Shown here piece by piece: positions 17,272-25,871 of a stretch of DNA of 64,000 nucleotides (position 1 is the stretch's first letter; each line of letters starts with the position of its first letter). The position numbers and the translations under genes are program-made. This stretch comes from Azorhizobium sp943371865. GTDB lineage: Bacteria > Pseudomonadota > Alphaproteobacteria > Rhizobiales > Xanthobacteraceae. The DNA lies in assembly GCF_943371865.1 (NCBI RefSeq), contig NZ_CALRWL010000001.1:186001-250000 (forward strand). The letters run 5' to 3'. Below the pieces are notes generated by a model. The model saw only the letters and a list, made by a program, of their open reading frames with translations, was not told where the DNA came from and did no database searches.

Positions 17272-17342
17272 CGCTGACTCTCCCGGAGTGGCGGGGAACG
17301 GCCAACCTGACCGCCCGCACCGCGTTTGTGGGGCAATTGGAC

Positions 17343-18803
17343 TCAGCCCGGTGCGCGGGCCGCATCTGCGCGGGCATAGAGGGCGCGCGCTCGTTCATTG
17401 AGATCCGACACCGCGCGGGCGGCGTCGCGCCCCACCAGCACGCCGCCGCGCTTGACCATCTCGCCTTCCACCAGCACCGCATCCACGTCCGCTGCGCTCG
17501 CCTGCAGCACCACCGCGCCGATAGGGTCATTGAGCGGCGCCGTGCCGAGCCGGTCGGCGCGGATCAGGATGAGATCGGCTTTCTTGCCGACGCTGATTGA
17601 GCCAACGTCCTTGTCGATGCCGAGCAGGCGGGCGCCATCGATGGTGGCGGCAGCCAGCACGTGCCGCGTGGTCAGGCTGACCTTGGCCAGGGGCTTGCCG
17701 GCCTGGGCGGCGGCGAGGTTGTCTGCAAGGCGCTGGGCGCTGAGCATGGTGCGCATCTGCGAGAACATGTCCCCGCCCACCCCGGTGACCACGTCCACGC
17801 CAAGCCCGGGCATCAAGCCGGCACCACGGGCGCGCCCGGTGGCCGGTTGCCCGTGGCCCATCATCATCTCCACCTCGGGGGTCACCGCGATGCCGGCACC
17901 GTGTTGAGCGACGATGCCATATTCATCAGGATCGAGATCATTGGCGTGCACCAGGATGGCGCCAGACCCGAGCAGCCCTTTGGCTGCAAGCTCGGCCACG
18001 CCGCGCCGCTGCCGCGCGGAATACAACAGCACGCCCACATGGAACTGGTGGAGGAGGCCGAGCGAGCGGGCGAAACGGAAGTCATCTTCCGCCTCGGCCA
18101 TGGGCGAGGAGTCCGGACCACGCAGCGCCAGAGCCAGCCGAACTCGGGCGGTATCCGAGGCGAGCGGCCCCTTGCGCAGACGCTCCACATCGGCCCGGAT
18201 CGCCGTGCCGCCCTGCGCCGGGCCGGTAACACCATAGCCGAAGAAGGCGCGGATGCCGGAACGCCGCATGGCGTCCACAATGGCGTCCGCATGGGCCGGG
18301 GTCAGCGCTTCGCGCGACCAGTCGAACACCGTGGTGGTGCCGCAACTGAGCTGCTCCAGGGCGCCGGCATAGTCGCTGGCGGCGAGATCCTCCGGGCGGA
18401 TGTGGCGGGTATATTTGGCGACGATCAGCTTGAAATATTCATCCAGGGTCGCGTCCCCGGCGAGGCCGCGCAGGATGGCCTGTGCCAGATGGATATGGCT
18501 GTTGATGAACCCCGGCAGCAGGATGCAGCCCTCGGCGTTGATCACCTCGGCATCGGGCGGCATCGCCGTCCCTGTCGGGGAGATTGCGGCGATACGACCG
18601 TTCGAGACCAAGACGTCGCCGGGCACCGCGGTGGCGTCCGGACTTTCCATGGTGATAACGGTTGCGCCCCGGATCAACAGCGGGCGCCCCGGCGTCGGTG
18701 GCGCGCTGCTATTTTGAGCGGGGGCCTGTGCGCGGGCCGTCGAGGCGAGCAGCGAGAGGCCGGCGCCGGCGATGAGGGCGCGGCGATCCAGATCGAAGGT
18801 CAT
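17343..18803 (-). CDS. Exported amidohydrolase (TrzA/AtzB-related, Tat-type signal)
   Basis: A 486-residue metal hydrolase with an N-terminal DRRALIAGAGLSLLASTARA segment that looks like a twin-arginine export signal, so it may act in the periplasm. Metal motifs are GFINSHIHLAQ, CGTTTVFDW, HQFHVG, VHANDLDPDE and LGVDVVTGVGGDM. The C-terminus has SVGKKADLILIRADR. It shares the same architecture as the cytoplasmic paralogue at 6652-8046. It lies 21 bases after the ABC permease, inside an importer operon, which suggests hydrolysis of the compound at or near uptake. The reaction (deamination, dechlorination or ring opening) is not determinable from sequence. Confidence 0.83.
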   Translation of the reverse strand: MTFDLDRRALIAGAGLSLLASTARAQAPAQNSSAPPTPGRPLLIRGATVITMESPDATAVPGDVLVSNGRIAAISPTGTAMPPDAEVINAEGCILLPGFINSHIHLAQAILRGLAGDATLDEYFKLIVAKYTRHIRPEDLAASDYAGALEQLSCGTTTVFDWSREALTPAHADAIVDAMRRSGIRAFFGYGVTGPAQGGTAIRADVERLRKGPLASDTARVRLALALRGPDSSPMAEAEDDFRFARSLGLLHQFHVGVLLYSARQRRGVAELAAKGLLGSGAILVHANDLDPDEYGIVAQHGAGIAVTPEVEMMMGHGQPATGRARGAGLMPGLGVDVVTGVGGDMFSQMRTMLSAQRLADNLAAAQAGKPLAKVSLTTRHVLAAATIDGARLLGIDKDVGSISVGKKADLILIRADRLGTAPLNDPIGAVVLQASAADVDAVLVEGEMVKRGGVLVGRDAARAVSDLNERARALYARADAARAPG

Positions 18804-18824
18804 GGGCGTTTCCCCGTTAATTAT

Positions 18825-19748
18825 TTAGCCCCGCTGCATGCCCCAGCGGCGCACGGTACGGGTTTCGATGGCGCGAAAGATCACCCCTTCCACGAACAGG
18901 CCCACCGCCATCACGGTGAGCAGGCCGGCGAAGACGGCGGCGGTGTCCAGCGTGTTGCGGTTCTCGAAGATGTACCAGCCTAGGCCCCCCTGGCCGGAGG
19001 AGACGCCGAACACCAGTTCCGCGGCGATCAGGGTGCGCCATGCGAACGCCCAACCGATCTTGAGACCCGACAGGATGGCCGGGAAAGCCGCGGGAATGAG
19101 GATCTTGCGGACGAAGCGGAAGCCGGTGAGCCCGAAGGTCCGCCCCGCCATGCGCAGGGTTTCGGAGACCGACAGGAACCCCGAATGCATGTTCAGCGCC
19201 ACCGCCCACAACACCGAGTGGATGATGACGAACACCAGTGATGGCCGCCCCAGGCCGAACCACAGCAGGGCCAGCGGCAGCAGCGCGATAGCGGGCAAAG
19301 GGTTGAACATGGCGGTCAGCGTCGATAGCAGGTCGGTACCGAGCCGCGTCGTCACTGCAAGGCTGGTGAACACCGAGGCCAGTACGAGGCCGATGCCATA
19401 ACCCAGCAGCAAAGTTTGCAGCGTCACCCACAAGCGCTGGGGAATGATGCCGGAGGCGATGCCATCCCACAGGGCCTCCAGGGTCGCTGTGAATGTGGGA
19501 AAGGAGAGGGGATTGTTCAGCCAGCGGGCATAGAGCTCCCACACCAGCGCGATGGCCACCAGGATCAGCGCGCGCCGCACGCCGCCATTGTTGGCCAGCC
19601 GTTCAATGAGAGACAGAGGCTTTGCCACGTCGCCCAGCCCCACCGGTGCCGTGACGTCGTATTCCCCCTCGCCGCGGACGGGCGGGGTGGGCTTCAGCGT
19701 CCGCTCGATGATGGTGATCTCGGTCAGAGTAACCGTGGTGTCGCTCAT
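18825..19748 (-). CDS. ABC importer permease (SsuC/TauC type)
   Basis: A 307-residue inner-membrane permease of the nitrate/sulfonate/taurine family, with about six hydrophobic segments after a polar N-terminal extension of about 55 residues. The cytoplasmic coupling motif is EAA-like: RMAGRTFGLTGFRFVRKILIP. The ending GWAFAWRTLIAAELVFG is also family-typical. Its start lies 11 bases beyond the ATPase stop, so the two are cotranscribed. The extended N-terminus is longer than in SsuC of model bacteria. Confidence 0.9.
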   Translation of the reverse strand: MSDTTVTLTEITIIERTLKPTPPVRGEGEYDVTAPVGLGDVAKPLSLIERLANNGGVRRALILVAIALVWELYARWLNNPLSFPTFTATLEALWDGIASGIIPQRLWVTLQTLLLGYGIGLVLASVFTSLAVTTRLGTDLLSTLTAMFNPLPAIALLPLALLWFGLGRPSLVFVIIHSVLWAVALNMHSGFLSVSETLRMAGRTFGLTGFRFVRKILIPAAFPAILSGLKIGWAFAWRTLIAAELVFGVSSGQGGLGWYIFENRNTLDTAAVFAGLLTVMAVGLFVEGVIFRAIETRTVRRWGMQRG

Positions 19749-19759
19749 CTCGCTCTCCC

Positions 19760-20590
19760 TCAGTGGCCGACGGATGTGTCTTCGAACAGCATCTGGGAGA
19801 TGCGGCGGGTCAGGATCTGAAATTCCGGGCCGTCCTGATGGCGGACGTCCAGGTGGTGGCAGTTCAGCTCGGCGCGCACCTGGCCGGGATGAGGCGAGAG
19901 CACGACGACGCGGGAACCCACCAGCACCGCTTCCTCGATAGAATGGGTGACAAAAACCAGCGTGAAGCGCACGTCATCCCACAATTGCAGCAATTCTTCC
20001 TGCATCTTGCGGCGGGTGAGGGCGTCGAGCGCCGCATAGGGCTCGTCCATGAGCAGTACATCGGGCCGCATGGCCATGGCGCGGGCGATGGCCACGCGCT
20101 GCTTCATGCCCCCGGACAGCATGTGGGGATAGGCATCGGCGAATTTGCTCAGATTCACCTTGGCGATGGCATCCAGCGCCCGCGCATGGGCCTCGGCGCG
20201 GGGAACACGATTCTCCAGCATGGGGAAGGCCACGTTATCGTGGACATTCTTCCAGGGCAGCAGCTGATCAAACTCCTGGAACACCATCATCCGGTCTGGA
20301 CCCGGCCCCGTGACCTCCTTGCCCTTGAGGGTGATGGTGCCCTCCACCGGCTTGATGAAGCCGGCGATGGCTTTGAGCAACGTGGATTTGCCGCAGCCGG
20401 AGGGGCCGAGCAACACCAGCCGGTCCGCCGGGTGGATGTCGAAACCCACCCGGTAGGTTGCGGTGACCAGATGGTCCGGCGTCTTGTACTGCAACGTCAC
20501 GCCATCCACCGTCAGGACCGGCTGCGGGGCCGGTTGCGATGCGGCGTCTTGGCTCGCGGCAAGGGGCGGCTTGCGTTGAACGAGGGCCAT
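19760..20590 (-). CDS. ABC importer ATPase (SsuB/TauB type)
   Basis: A 276-residue ATPase that powers the neighbouring permease. Walker A GPSGCGKSTLLKAI, Q-loop FQEFDQLLPW, signature LSGGMKQRVAIARAMA and Walker B LLMDEPYAALDALT are all intact, followed by the switch histidine in FVTHSIEEAV. A Pro/Gln-rich N-terminal tail of about 25 residues precedes the domain. It sits between the upstream binding protein (82 bases) and the permease. Confidence 0.93.
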   Translation of the reverse strand: MALVQRKPPLAASQDAASQPAPQPVLTVDGVTLQYKTPDHLVTATYRVGFDIHPADRLVLLGPSGCGKSTLLKAIAGFIKPVEGTITLKGKEVTGPGPDRMMVFQEFDQLLPWKNVHDNVAFPMLENRVPRAEAHARALDAIAKVNLSKFADAYPHMLSGGMKQRVAIARAMAMRPDVLLMDEPYAALDALTRRKMQEELLQLWDDVRFTLVFVTHSIEEAVLVGSRVVVLSPHPGQVRAELNCHHLDVRHQDGPEFQILTRRISQMLFEDTSVGH

Positions 20591-20672
20591 GGTTTCCTCC
20601 TGGAAGCGCGGGCGGCGCTTGAGACCTGCGGCGGCCGCTCTTCCGGCGGCGCGCCGTTCCGGATGCGAGGGG

Positions 20673-21674
20673 TCAGTTGCTCGCGGTGCTCTGGATCGGT
20701 GCCAGGAACACGTCCTTGAACGAAGCAGGGACGGTCTTCAGCACGCCGATGCGGCTCATGAAATCCGCGGTGGCCTTCACGCCATAGACCGCGACGCCGA
20801 AGTCATCGGGCATCGCCTTCAGCATGGCTTCCACCTTGTCCACATCGAGGATCTTGGATGGCTCGACCTTCAGGTAGATTTCGGCCGCTTTGCGCGGGTT
20901 CGCGCGGATGAAGTCGGAGGCCTCGGTGAGAGCCGCGACCATGATGCCGGGTAGCTTGGGGTTAAGGTCAATGTAGCGCTTGGTGGCACCAAGCACCAGG
21001 AATGAGGATCGCCCACCGAAGGCCGCTTCGGAGGTGGTGACCACATGGGCCTTGCCGCTGGCCAGCGCGATCTGGGTAAAGGGCGGAGTGGAGACATAGG
21101 CCTTCACCTCGGTCGAGCCCGACATCATCGCATTGAGGGCCTCGGGATGGGGCAGCGCGACCACCTGCGGCTTGAGCTTGTCCTGTTGGCCGGGGCCGAA
21201 GACCTTCTCGGAGACCATCTGCAGCGCATACATCTGGGGTGAGACCAGCGCCGGCATGGCGATCTTGTCGGTGGGGGCGAAGTCGGCCAGAGACTTCACG
21301 TCGGGCCGATTGGTGATGAGGACCAGCGGCGAAGAGTTCACCCCGGCGATGCCGAAAATCTGCTGCGGCGTCCCCTTGGCCTTGTCCCAGGCGATCAGCA
21401 TGGCCGCCACCCCATAGACGCCCATGTCCACCGAACCGGAGAGAATGGCGTCCTGCATGGCCGAGGAGCCGGAAAAGCGCTGATAGGAGGTGGTGATGTC
21501 GAGGCCGGCTTTCTTCGCCTGGCTCTCCACCATCTTCATCTCGTCGGCCACGAACATGGGCAGGAAGCCGATGCCGAACCCGATCCCGATCTTCACCTGG
21601 GCCTGGGCGACGGCCGGCAGGGTGGCGGCCAGCATCAGCGCGAGGGGGACGGCGCGTCTGAGTGTCTTGAACAT
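20673..21674 (-). CDS. ABC importer substrate-binding protein (SsuA-like)
   Basis: A 333-residue binding protein with a clean Sec signal peptide (LALMLAATLPAVAQA, cleavage near residue 25). The mature protein starts VKIGIGFGIGFLPMFVADEM and has the NMT1-type fold, with GSVDMGVYGVAAMLIAWD and RPDVKSLADF. It is the first gene of the importer unit (binding protein, ATPase, permease, amidohydrolase, second binding protein). A T-rich terminator hairpin just upstream separates it from the dioxygenase/BKACE unit, so it needs its own promoter in the 114-base gap. Confidence 0.9.
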   Translation of the reverse strand: MFKTLRRAVPLALMLAATLPAVAQAQVKIGIGFGIGFLPMFVADEMKMVESQAKKAGLDITTSYQRFSGSSAMQDAILSGSVDMGVYGVAAMLIAWDKAKGTPQQIFGIAGVNSSPLVLITNRPDVKSLADFAPTDKIAMPALVSPQMYALQMVSEKVFGPGQQDKLKPQVVALPHPEALNAMMSGSTEVKAYVSTPPFTQIALASGKAHVVTTSEAAFGGRSSFLVLGATKRYIDLNPKLPGIMVAALTEASDFIRANPRKAAEIYLKVEPSKILDVDKVEAMLKAMPDDFGVAVYGVKATADFMSRIGVLKTVPASFKDVFLAPIQSTASN

Positions 21675-21728
21675 GGCAATTTCTCCCGGATGTCTATTGG
21701 TTGCGCCGTTGGCGTTCGGCGGATTGTC

Positions 21729-21747
21729 AAAAAAGACCTTAAGTCTT
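21729..21747 (-). terminator. Rho-independent terminator of the dioxygenase-BKACE-cupin unit
   Basis: Read on the minus strand, AAGAC / GTCTT arms (21747-21743 and 21737-21733) around TTAAG are followed by a run of six T residues (21734-21729, overlapping the right arm). It lies about 40 bases after the cupin stop. Confidence 0.6.
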
Positions 21748-21788
21748 CCGGTTGGCTAACGCTTGAAATACTCTTGAATGTCCTTTTC

Positions 21789-22145
21789 TCACAGCGGCGG
21801 TGATGCTGCGGGCGCCAGCGGCATGGCCAGAACCACGATCACCGGGCGGTTGGTCTTGTTCTTGAGCGCCCGTGGTTCATTGGGCGCGATGCGGCAACTG
21901 TCCAGCGGGTTGAGCAGGGTCTCTCCGTCCGGCGTCTCGACGGTTAACTGCCCTTCGATGACCAGGTAAATCTTCTCCAACGGCGAGGCACTGGAGGTGA
22001 TGTATCCACCCGGCAGGATCTGCGACATGCCCATCCATAGGGTCTCGCTGGGTCCAGCCTCCTTGCCCTGCAAATACAGGCAGCGCATGTCGTGGTGCTC
22101 GGCCGGAAAATAGCTCGGTGCGTCCGCAAGTCGGGTCAGGTGCAT
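21789..22145 (-). CDS. Small cupin-domain protein
   Basis: A 118-residue single cupin domain: LPGGYITSSASPLEKIYLVIEGQLTVETPDGE forms the first cupin motif region, and LLNPLDSCRIAPNEPRALKN the second. The usual His pair of motif 1 is not obvious (SSASP replaces the typical HxH), so metal binding is uncertain. It is one base apart from the MDR gene upstream and is the last gene before a terminator. Cupins of this size act as dioxygenases, isomerases or ligand-binding proteins; no specific role can be assigned. Confidence 0.8.
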   Translation of the reverse strand: MHLTRLADAPSYFPAEHHDMRCLYLQGKEAGPSETLWMGMSQILPGGYITSSASPLEKIYLVIEGQLTVETPDGETLLNPLDSCRIAPNEPRALKNKTNRPVIVVLAMPLAPAASPPL

Positions 22146-22146
22146 G

Positions 22147-23181
22147 TCAATCCTCCGACGGCTTGAGGACGATGCGATCGCGGGCGGAGCCCATCACCGC
22201 CACATACGCCTCCTTGGCCGCCTCAAGCGGATAGACTGCATGGGGCAGAACAGGGAACGGCTTCAGATGCCCGCTGGCAAACCCCGGTACGATCTCCCGC
22301 AGCACCGCGCCGGTGGCGGGTGAGGACAGGGCCAGCGTGTCGATGCCCACATAGGTGTGGCGACCGCGGTAAAATTCGAACACGTTGAACTGGACGATCT
22401 TGTCCACCGCCGCGATCAGGATCTGCCGGCCCATGATGGCCAGCGACTTGTGTGCATCCTGGAAATAGGGATCGCCCACAGTGTTGAAGACGATGTCCGC
22501 GCCGCGGCCCTCGGTGAGGCGGCGCACTTCGGCGGCGACATCGCCGGCGGCGGCGTTCACCACCTCCACCGGGGCCGAGGCGTGACCGGCATAGGCTTCA
22601 TCCTTTCGCACCACGCCGATGACGCGGGCGCCGAGCCAGGTGGCGATCTGGGTCGCCGCCTGGCCCACCTTGCCGTTGAGGCCCATCACCAGCACCACGT
22701 CTCCCGCCTTCGGCAGGCCGGCACGACGATAGCCCTCGATGGCGGTCACGAACGGCACGCCGATGCCGGCAGCCTCCAGGGCGGTGATGTTGGCGGGCTT
22801 CTCCACCAGCGCGTCCGCCTCGACCACCAAGTGAGTGGCGTGGGTGCCGTCGCGCCGGATCCCGAGATCGCCGGACGAGCCGAACACCTCGCGGCCGATC
22901 CACTCCGCCGGGCCGTCGATGACCAGGCCCGCATAGTCGCGGCCCGGCGTGCGCGGGAAAACCGCATAGGGCATCATGCCGATGGCGGCCTTCACGTCGG
23001 ACGGGTTTACACCCGCGGCGGCGATCTTCACCAGCACGTTGCCCGGGGTGCGGCGCGACAGGCACCGCACCTCGATCTTCGGGGAGATGAGGCCTGGGGT
23101 TTCCGCCTTGGCTGTGAGGCGCAGGCAGCGCGCCTCGACGGCCTCGGTGCCGGTTTCAAAGGTGGGTGACAGAGCGGTCAT
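22147..23181 (-). CDS. MDR-family NAD(P)H:quinone/enone oxidoreductase
   Basis: A 344-residue zinc-independent medium-chain reductase. The GroES-like N-terminal domain contains VKIAAAGVNPSDVKAAIG and FPRTPGRDYAGLV; the Rossmann domain has GDVVLVMGLNGKVGQAATQIA and ADIVFNTVGDPYF. Zinc-ligand cysteines are absent. Such enzymes reduce activated C=C bonds, quinones or 2-enoyl compounds. The ATG at 23181 is chosen because the longer open frame upstream overlaps the BKACE gene. In this cluster it is a candidate for reducing the unsaturated product of ring cleavage, as maleylacetate reductase does in the first cluster; that is inference. Confidence 0.85.
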   Translation of the reverse strand: MTALSPTFETGTEAVEARCLRLTAKAETPGLISPKIEVRCLSRRTPGNVLVKIAAAGVNPSDVKAAIGMMPYAVFPRTPGRDYAGLVIDGPAEWIGREVFGSSGDLGIRRDGTHATHLVVEADALVEKPANITALEAAGIGVPFVTAIEGYRRAGLPKAGDVVLVMGLNGKVGQAATQIATWLGARVIGVVRKDEAYAGHASAPVEVVNAAAGDVAAEVRRLTEGRGADIVFNTVGDPYFQDAHKSLAIMGRQILIAAVDKIVQFNVFEFYRGRHTYVGIDTLALSSPATGAVLREIVPGFASGHLKPFPVLPHAVYPLEAAKEAYVAVMGSARDRIVLKPSED

Positions 23182-23201
23182 CGCTTGATCCTTCACGCCA
23201 A

Positions 23202-24107
23202 CTACGCCGCATCCGCCAGCCGGGTCGGCAGGCCGAGCATCTCTCGTACTTCCCTGGGGGTGGCGATCTGGGCGCCGAGGTCCTGCGCCATGCGCCGGGC
23301 CTTCTCCACCATCGCCGCATTGGAGGGGGCAAGCTCCCCCTTTGACAAATAGACCGCGTCTTCCAGCCCCACCCGCATATGTCCGCCGGCCAGATAGGAC
23401 TGCGCCGCCATTTGGAACGATGAGCGCCCGACGCCGATGGCGGTGAAATGCGCATCGCGCGGCAGCATCCCACGGGCGTAGAGCACCGTCTCCGGGCTCG
23501 GCTGAAAGCCGTAGCGCACGCCCATGACGAAGGAGCACAGCGCTGGCCCGCTCAAGGTGCCGTCGTCCAGCAGCGCATGCATCAAGGCGATGTCGCCGGA
23601 ATCGAACAGCTCGATCTCCGGTCGGACGCCTGCCTCGCGGATCACCTTGGCCATGCGCCGCACGTTGCCGGGGGTGTTGATGACCACCTGCGCACCAGAA
23701 TTCATGGTGTTGAGGTCCAGGGTGCAGATGTCCGGCTTCAGCGCGCTCACGTGGGTCACCCGCTGCTCCGGCACCATCAAGGTGGTGCCGGGCGCGGCGA
23801 CTTTCGGATCGTCCGGGGACGGCACGAAGCGCCCGCCTGGGCCGGTGGTGAGGTTGAGGATGAGCTGCGGATTTCTGGCGCGGATGCGCTCGACCACGTC
23901 GCGATAATAGTCGAGCGCCATGGAGGGCGCGCCGGTGTTGGGATCGCGCACATGGATATGGACGATGGCCGCCCCGGCCTCCGCAGCTCCCAGGCAGGCG
24001 TCGGCAATCTCCTCGGGGGTGATCGGCAGGTGCGGTGTCTGGTCCGGCGTGGTCAAATTGCCGGTGACGGCGCAGGTGATGAAGATCTTGTCGCGGGGGG
24101 CGTACAT
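23202..24107 (-). CDS. Beta-keto acid cleavage enzyme (BKACE / Kce family)
   Basis: A 301-residue TIM-barrel Zn enzyme of the BKACE family (formerly DUF849), which reacts a beta-keto acid with acetyl-CoA to give acetoacetate and a new CoA thioester. The N-terminus KIFITCAVTGNLTTPDQTPH, the metal motif VHIHVRDP, NLTTGPGG and the C-terminal AIGVGRSSFQMAAQSYLAGG HMRVGLEDA block are diagnostic. It ends with a normal family tail. The neighbours are an MDR reductase (20 bases downstream) and an SDR (8 bases upstream). Known BKACE substrates include 3-keto-5-aminohexanoate and several other beta-keto acids. In a ring-cleavage operon 3-oxoadipate is the logical substrate, by inference. Confidence 0.9.
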   Translation of the reverse strand: MYAPRDKIFITCAVTGNLTTPDQTPHLPITPEEIADACLGAAEAGAAIVHIHVRDPNTGAPSMALDYYRDVVERIRARNPQLILNLTTGPGGRFVPSPDDPKVAAPGTTLMVPEQRVTHVSALKPDICTLDLNTMNSGAQVVINTPGNVRRMAKVIREAGVRPEIELFDSGDIALMHALLDDGTLSGPALCSFVMGVRYGFQPSPETVLYARGMLPRDAHFTAIGVGRSSFQMAAQSYLAGGHMRVGLEDAVYLSKGELAPSNAAMVEKARRMAQDLGAQIATPREVREMLGLPTRLADAA

Positions 24108-24115
24108 GCTCGGGC

Positions 24116-24889
24116 TCACAGGGCGCGGCCTCCGTCCACCACCAGCACGGAGCCGGTGGAGAATCCCAGATGGGTGGCGCAGGCGAGGATGGCCGCAGCC
24201 ACATCGTCGGCGGTGGCGATCCGCTTGAGCGGGATGGTGGCGGAAACCTTGACGTTGAAGTCCGGCCCGCGCCCCGGTACGAAGCCGGTATCCACCACGC
24301 CGGGCGATACCGCCAGCACCCGCACCTCCGGCGCCAGTGCGCGGGCGAGCGACTTGGTCATCACGTCGATGCCCGCCTTCACCGCGCAATAGGCGATGCT
24401 GGAGCCGACGCCATTCGCGCCGGCAATGGAGGACAGTGAGACGATCAGGCCGTCGCCGGAGGCTTTGAGCAGCGGCGCAAAGGCGCGCACGGTGGCGAAC
24501 TGGCCGCGCCAGTTCACCTGGAACATGCGGTCGATGAGGTCATCGTCCAGCGCGTCCAGGTCCGCATGAGGCACCGGCTTGGTGAAGCCGGCGCTGTTCA
24601 CCAGGATGTCGAGGCATCCATAGGTGGCAGTGATGGCCTCGCGCAGGGCCAGCAGGGTCGCGGTGTCGGCCACGTCCGCGGGGAAGGCGGCGTGGCCTGC
24701 GCCGGGCAGGCCCGCCAGCAGGGTCCCTGCCGCCTCGGCCTTGTCAGCCCCGGGGCGATGCGTGATCGCGACCTTGGCGCCGGCTTCGGCAAACATGCGC
24801 GCCGCCGCGGCGCCGATGCCGCCGGCGCCGCCGACGATCAGTGCCACTTTGCCGGCGATGGAAAGGGGATAGCTCATACGCGCGCTCAC
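24116..24889 (-). CDS. Short-chain dehydrogenase/reductase
   Basis: A 257-residue classical SDR: cofactor motif GGAGGIGAAAARMFAEAGA, NSAGF (NNAG equivalent), the catalytic Ser in SLSSIAG, the YxxxK dyad in AYCAVKAG, and SPGVVDTG. The Thr-His-Arg after the second strand (ITHRPG) suggests NADP(H) preference. The first ATG overlaps the dioxygenase stop by four bases; an internal start at 24877 (MSYPLSIAG) is also possible. The substrate is unknown; reduction or dehydrogenation of an alicyclic or ring-cleavage intermediate fits the context. Confidence 0.88.
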   Translation of the reverse strand: MSARMSYPLSIAGKVALIVGGAGGIGAAAARMFAEAGAKVAITHRPGADKAEAAGTLLAGLPGAGHAAFPADVADTATLLALREAITATYGCLDILVNSAGFTKPVPHADLDALDDDLIDRMFQVNWRGQFATVRAFAPLLKASGDGLIVSLSSIAGANGVGSSIAYCAVKAGIDVMTKSLARALAPEVRVLAVSPGVVDTGFVPGRGPDFNVKVSATIPLKRIATADDVAAAILACATHLGFSTGSVLVVDGGRAL

Positions 24890-25824
24890 TTGATGGGCGG
24901 GAAGGGGAGCTTGGCGATGCCCGGCTCCATCACGAAGGTGTAGTCCAGCGTGTACCAGGGCCCCGTCACATCGGGCGCCGGCGACGTACCCGCGTCGTGG
25001 CGGCGGTATTCGCCGATGAGATGGCGGGTGACGCCGAATACGACATCGCTGTCCAGACGCTCATCATCATCGACAAACACCTGCGTGACCAAGGTCTTGA
25101 ATCCGTCGCGGAAGCCCAGGAAGTGGATGTGCGCGGGGCGGAAGGGATGGCGCTTCTGGGCGCGCAGGATGTCGCCCACGGGACCGTCGGTGGGTACCGG
25201 ATAGCCGGCGGGCTTTACTGAGCGGAAGGAGAAGTAGCCCTCCGCATCGGTGAAGAACTTGCCGCGCAGGTTCATGTCCACCTGCTCGGGATCCTGGTTC
25301 TCGTAATAGCCCACGGGTGAGGCATGCCAGACGTCCATTTCAACGCCGGGAATGGGCGCGCCTGTGGGGTCGAGCACGCGGCAGGTCACGAACAGCGGGT
25401 CGCCCGGCGTGGCGCAGCGCACGATCGAGCCGCCGTTCTCCGTCTTCGGCGAGTGCATGCGCCAGAACGGTCCCAGGAGCGCGGACGCGGTTTCCGTGGC
25501 GCCGGCATTGCCATTGTTGAGCAGGCAGACAAGGGTGGAGAAGCCGAGGATGTCGGCGAGCAGGATGCCCTCGTTGTGGCTGTCGTTGGTGGCCTGGCCC
25601 ACCCGGTTCAGGAAGGCGATCGCGAGGTCGTATTCCTCTTCGGTGAGCTTCACCTCCCGGGCGAAGGCATGCAGATGGCGCACCAGCGCATCCATCACCA
25701 CACGCACGCGGTCCGCAGGCGCCCCCTCCATGGCGGCAAGAACCACCCCGGTGAGGTCCTCCTCCCGTTCGATGATGCCTGATCGCGCATCGGCGACCAC
25801 CGCAAGGCGTGCGGCGTCCAACAT
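24886..25824 (-). CDS. Intradiol ring-cleavage dioxygenase (hydroxyquinol/chlorocatechol type)
   Basis: A 312-residue non-haem Fe(III) dioxygenase. Putative iron ligands are Tyr174 in VGYYENQ, Tyr208 in GYPVP, and His232 and His234 in RPAHIHF. The N-terminal helical dimerisation region contains VRHLHAFAREVKLTEEEYDLA, shared with hydroxyquinol 1,2-dioxygenases. It is about 20 residues longer at its N-terminus than the enzyme at 8951-9835 and clearly a different paralogue. It is the first gene of a unit with SDR, BKACE, MDR and cupin, transcribed away from a LacI regulator; two identical palindromes lie just upstream. Its product may be maleylacetate or a substituted muconate. Confidence 0.9.
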   Translation of the reverse strand: MLDAARLAVVADARSGIIEREEDLTGVVLAAMEGAPADRVRVVMDALVRHLHAFAREVKLTEEEYDLAIAFLNRVGQATNDSHNEGILLADILGFSTLVCLLNNGNAGATETASALLGPFWRMHSPKTENGGSIVRCATPGDPLFVTCRVLDPTGAPIPGVEMDVWHASPVGYYENQDPEQVDMNLRGKFFTDAEGYFSFRSVKPAGYPVPTDGPVGDILRAQKRHPFRPAHIHFLGFRDGFKTLVTQVFVDDDERLDSDVVFGVTRHLIGEYRRHDAGTSPAPDVTGPWYTLDYTFVMEPGIAKLPFPPIK

Positions 25825-25848
25825 GGCGTTCTCCCTAGGATTGCTTTT

Positions 25849-25863
25849 TACAATCGATTGCAG
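25849..25863. promoter_or_regulatory. LacI-type operator copy 1 (TACAATCGATTGCAG)
   Basis: Fifteen bases with the palindromic core CAATCGATTG and central CG, the usual form of LacI-family operators. It is identical to the copy at 25872-25886, and the centres are 23 bases apart. It lies 25 bases upstream of the dioxygenase start. Confidence 0.75.
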
Positions 25864-25871
25864 GCAGGCTC

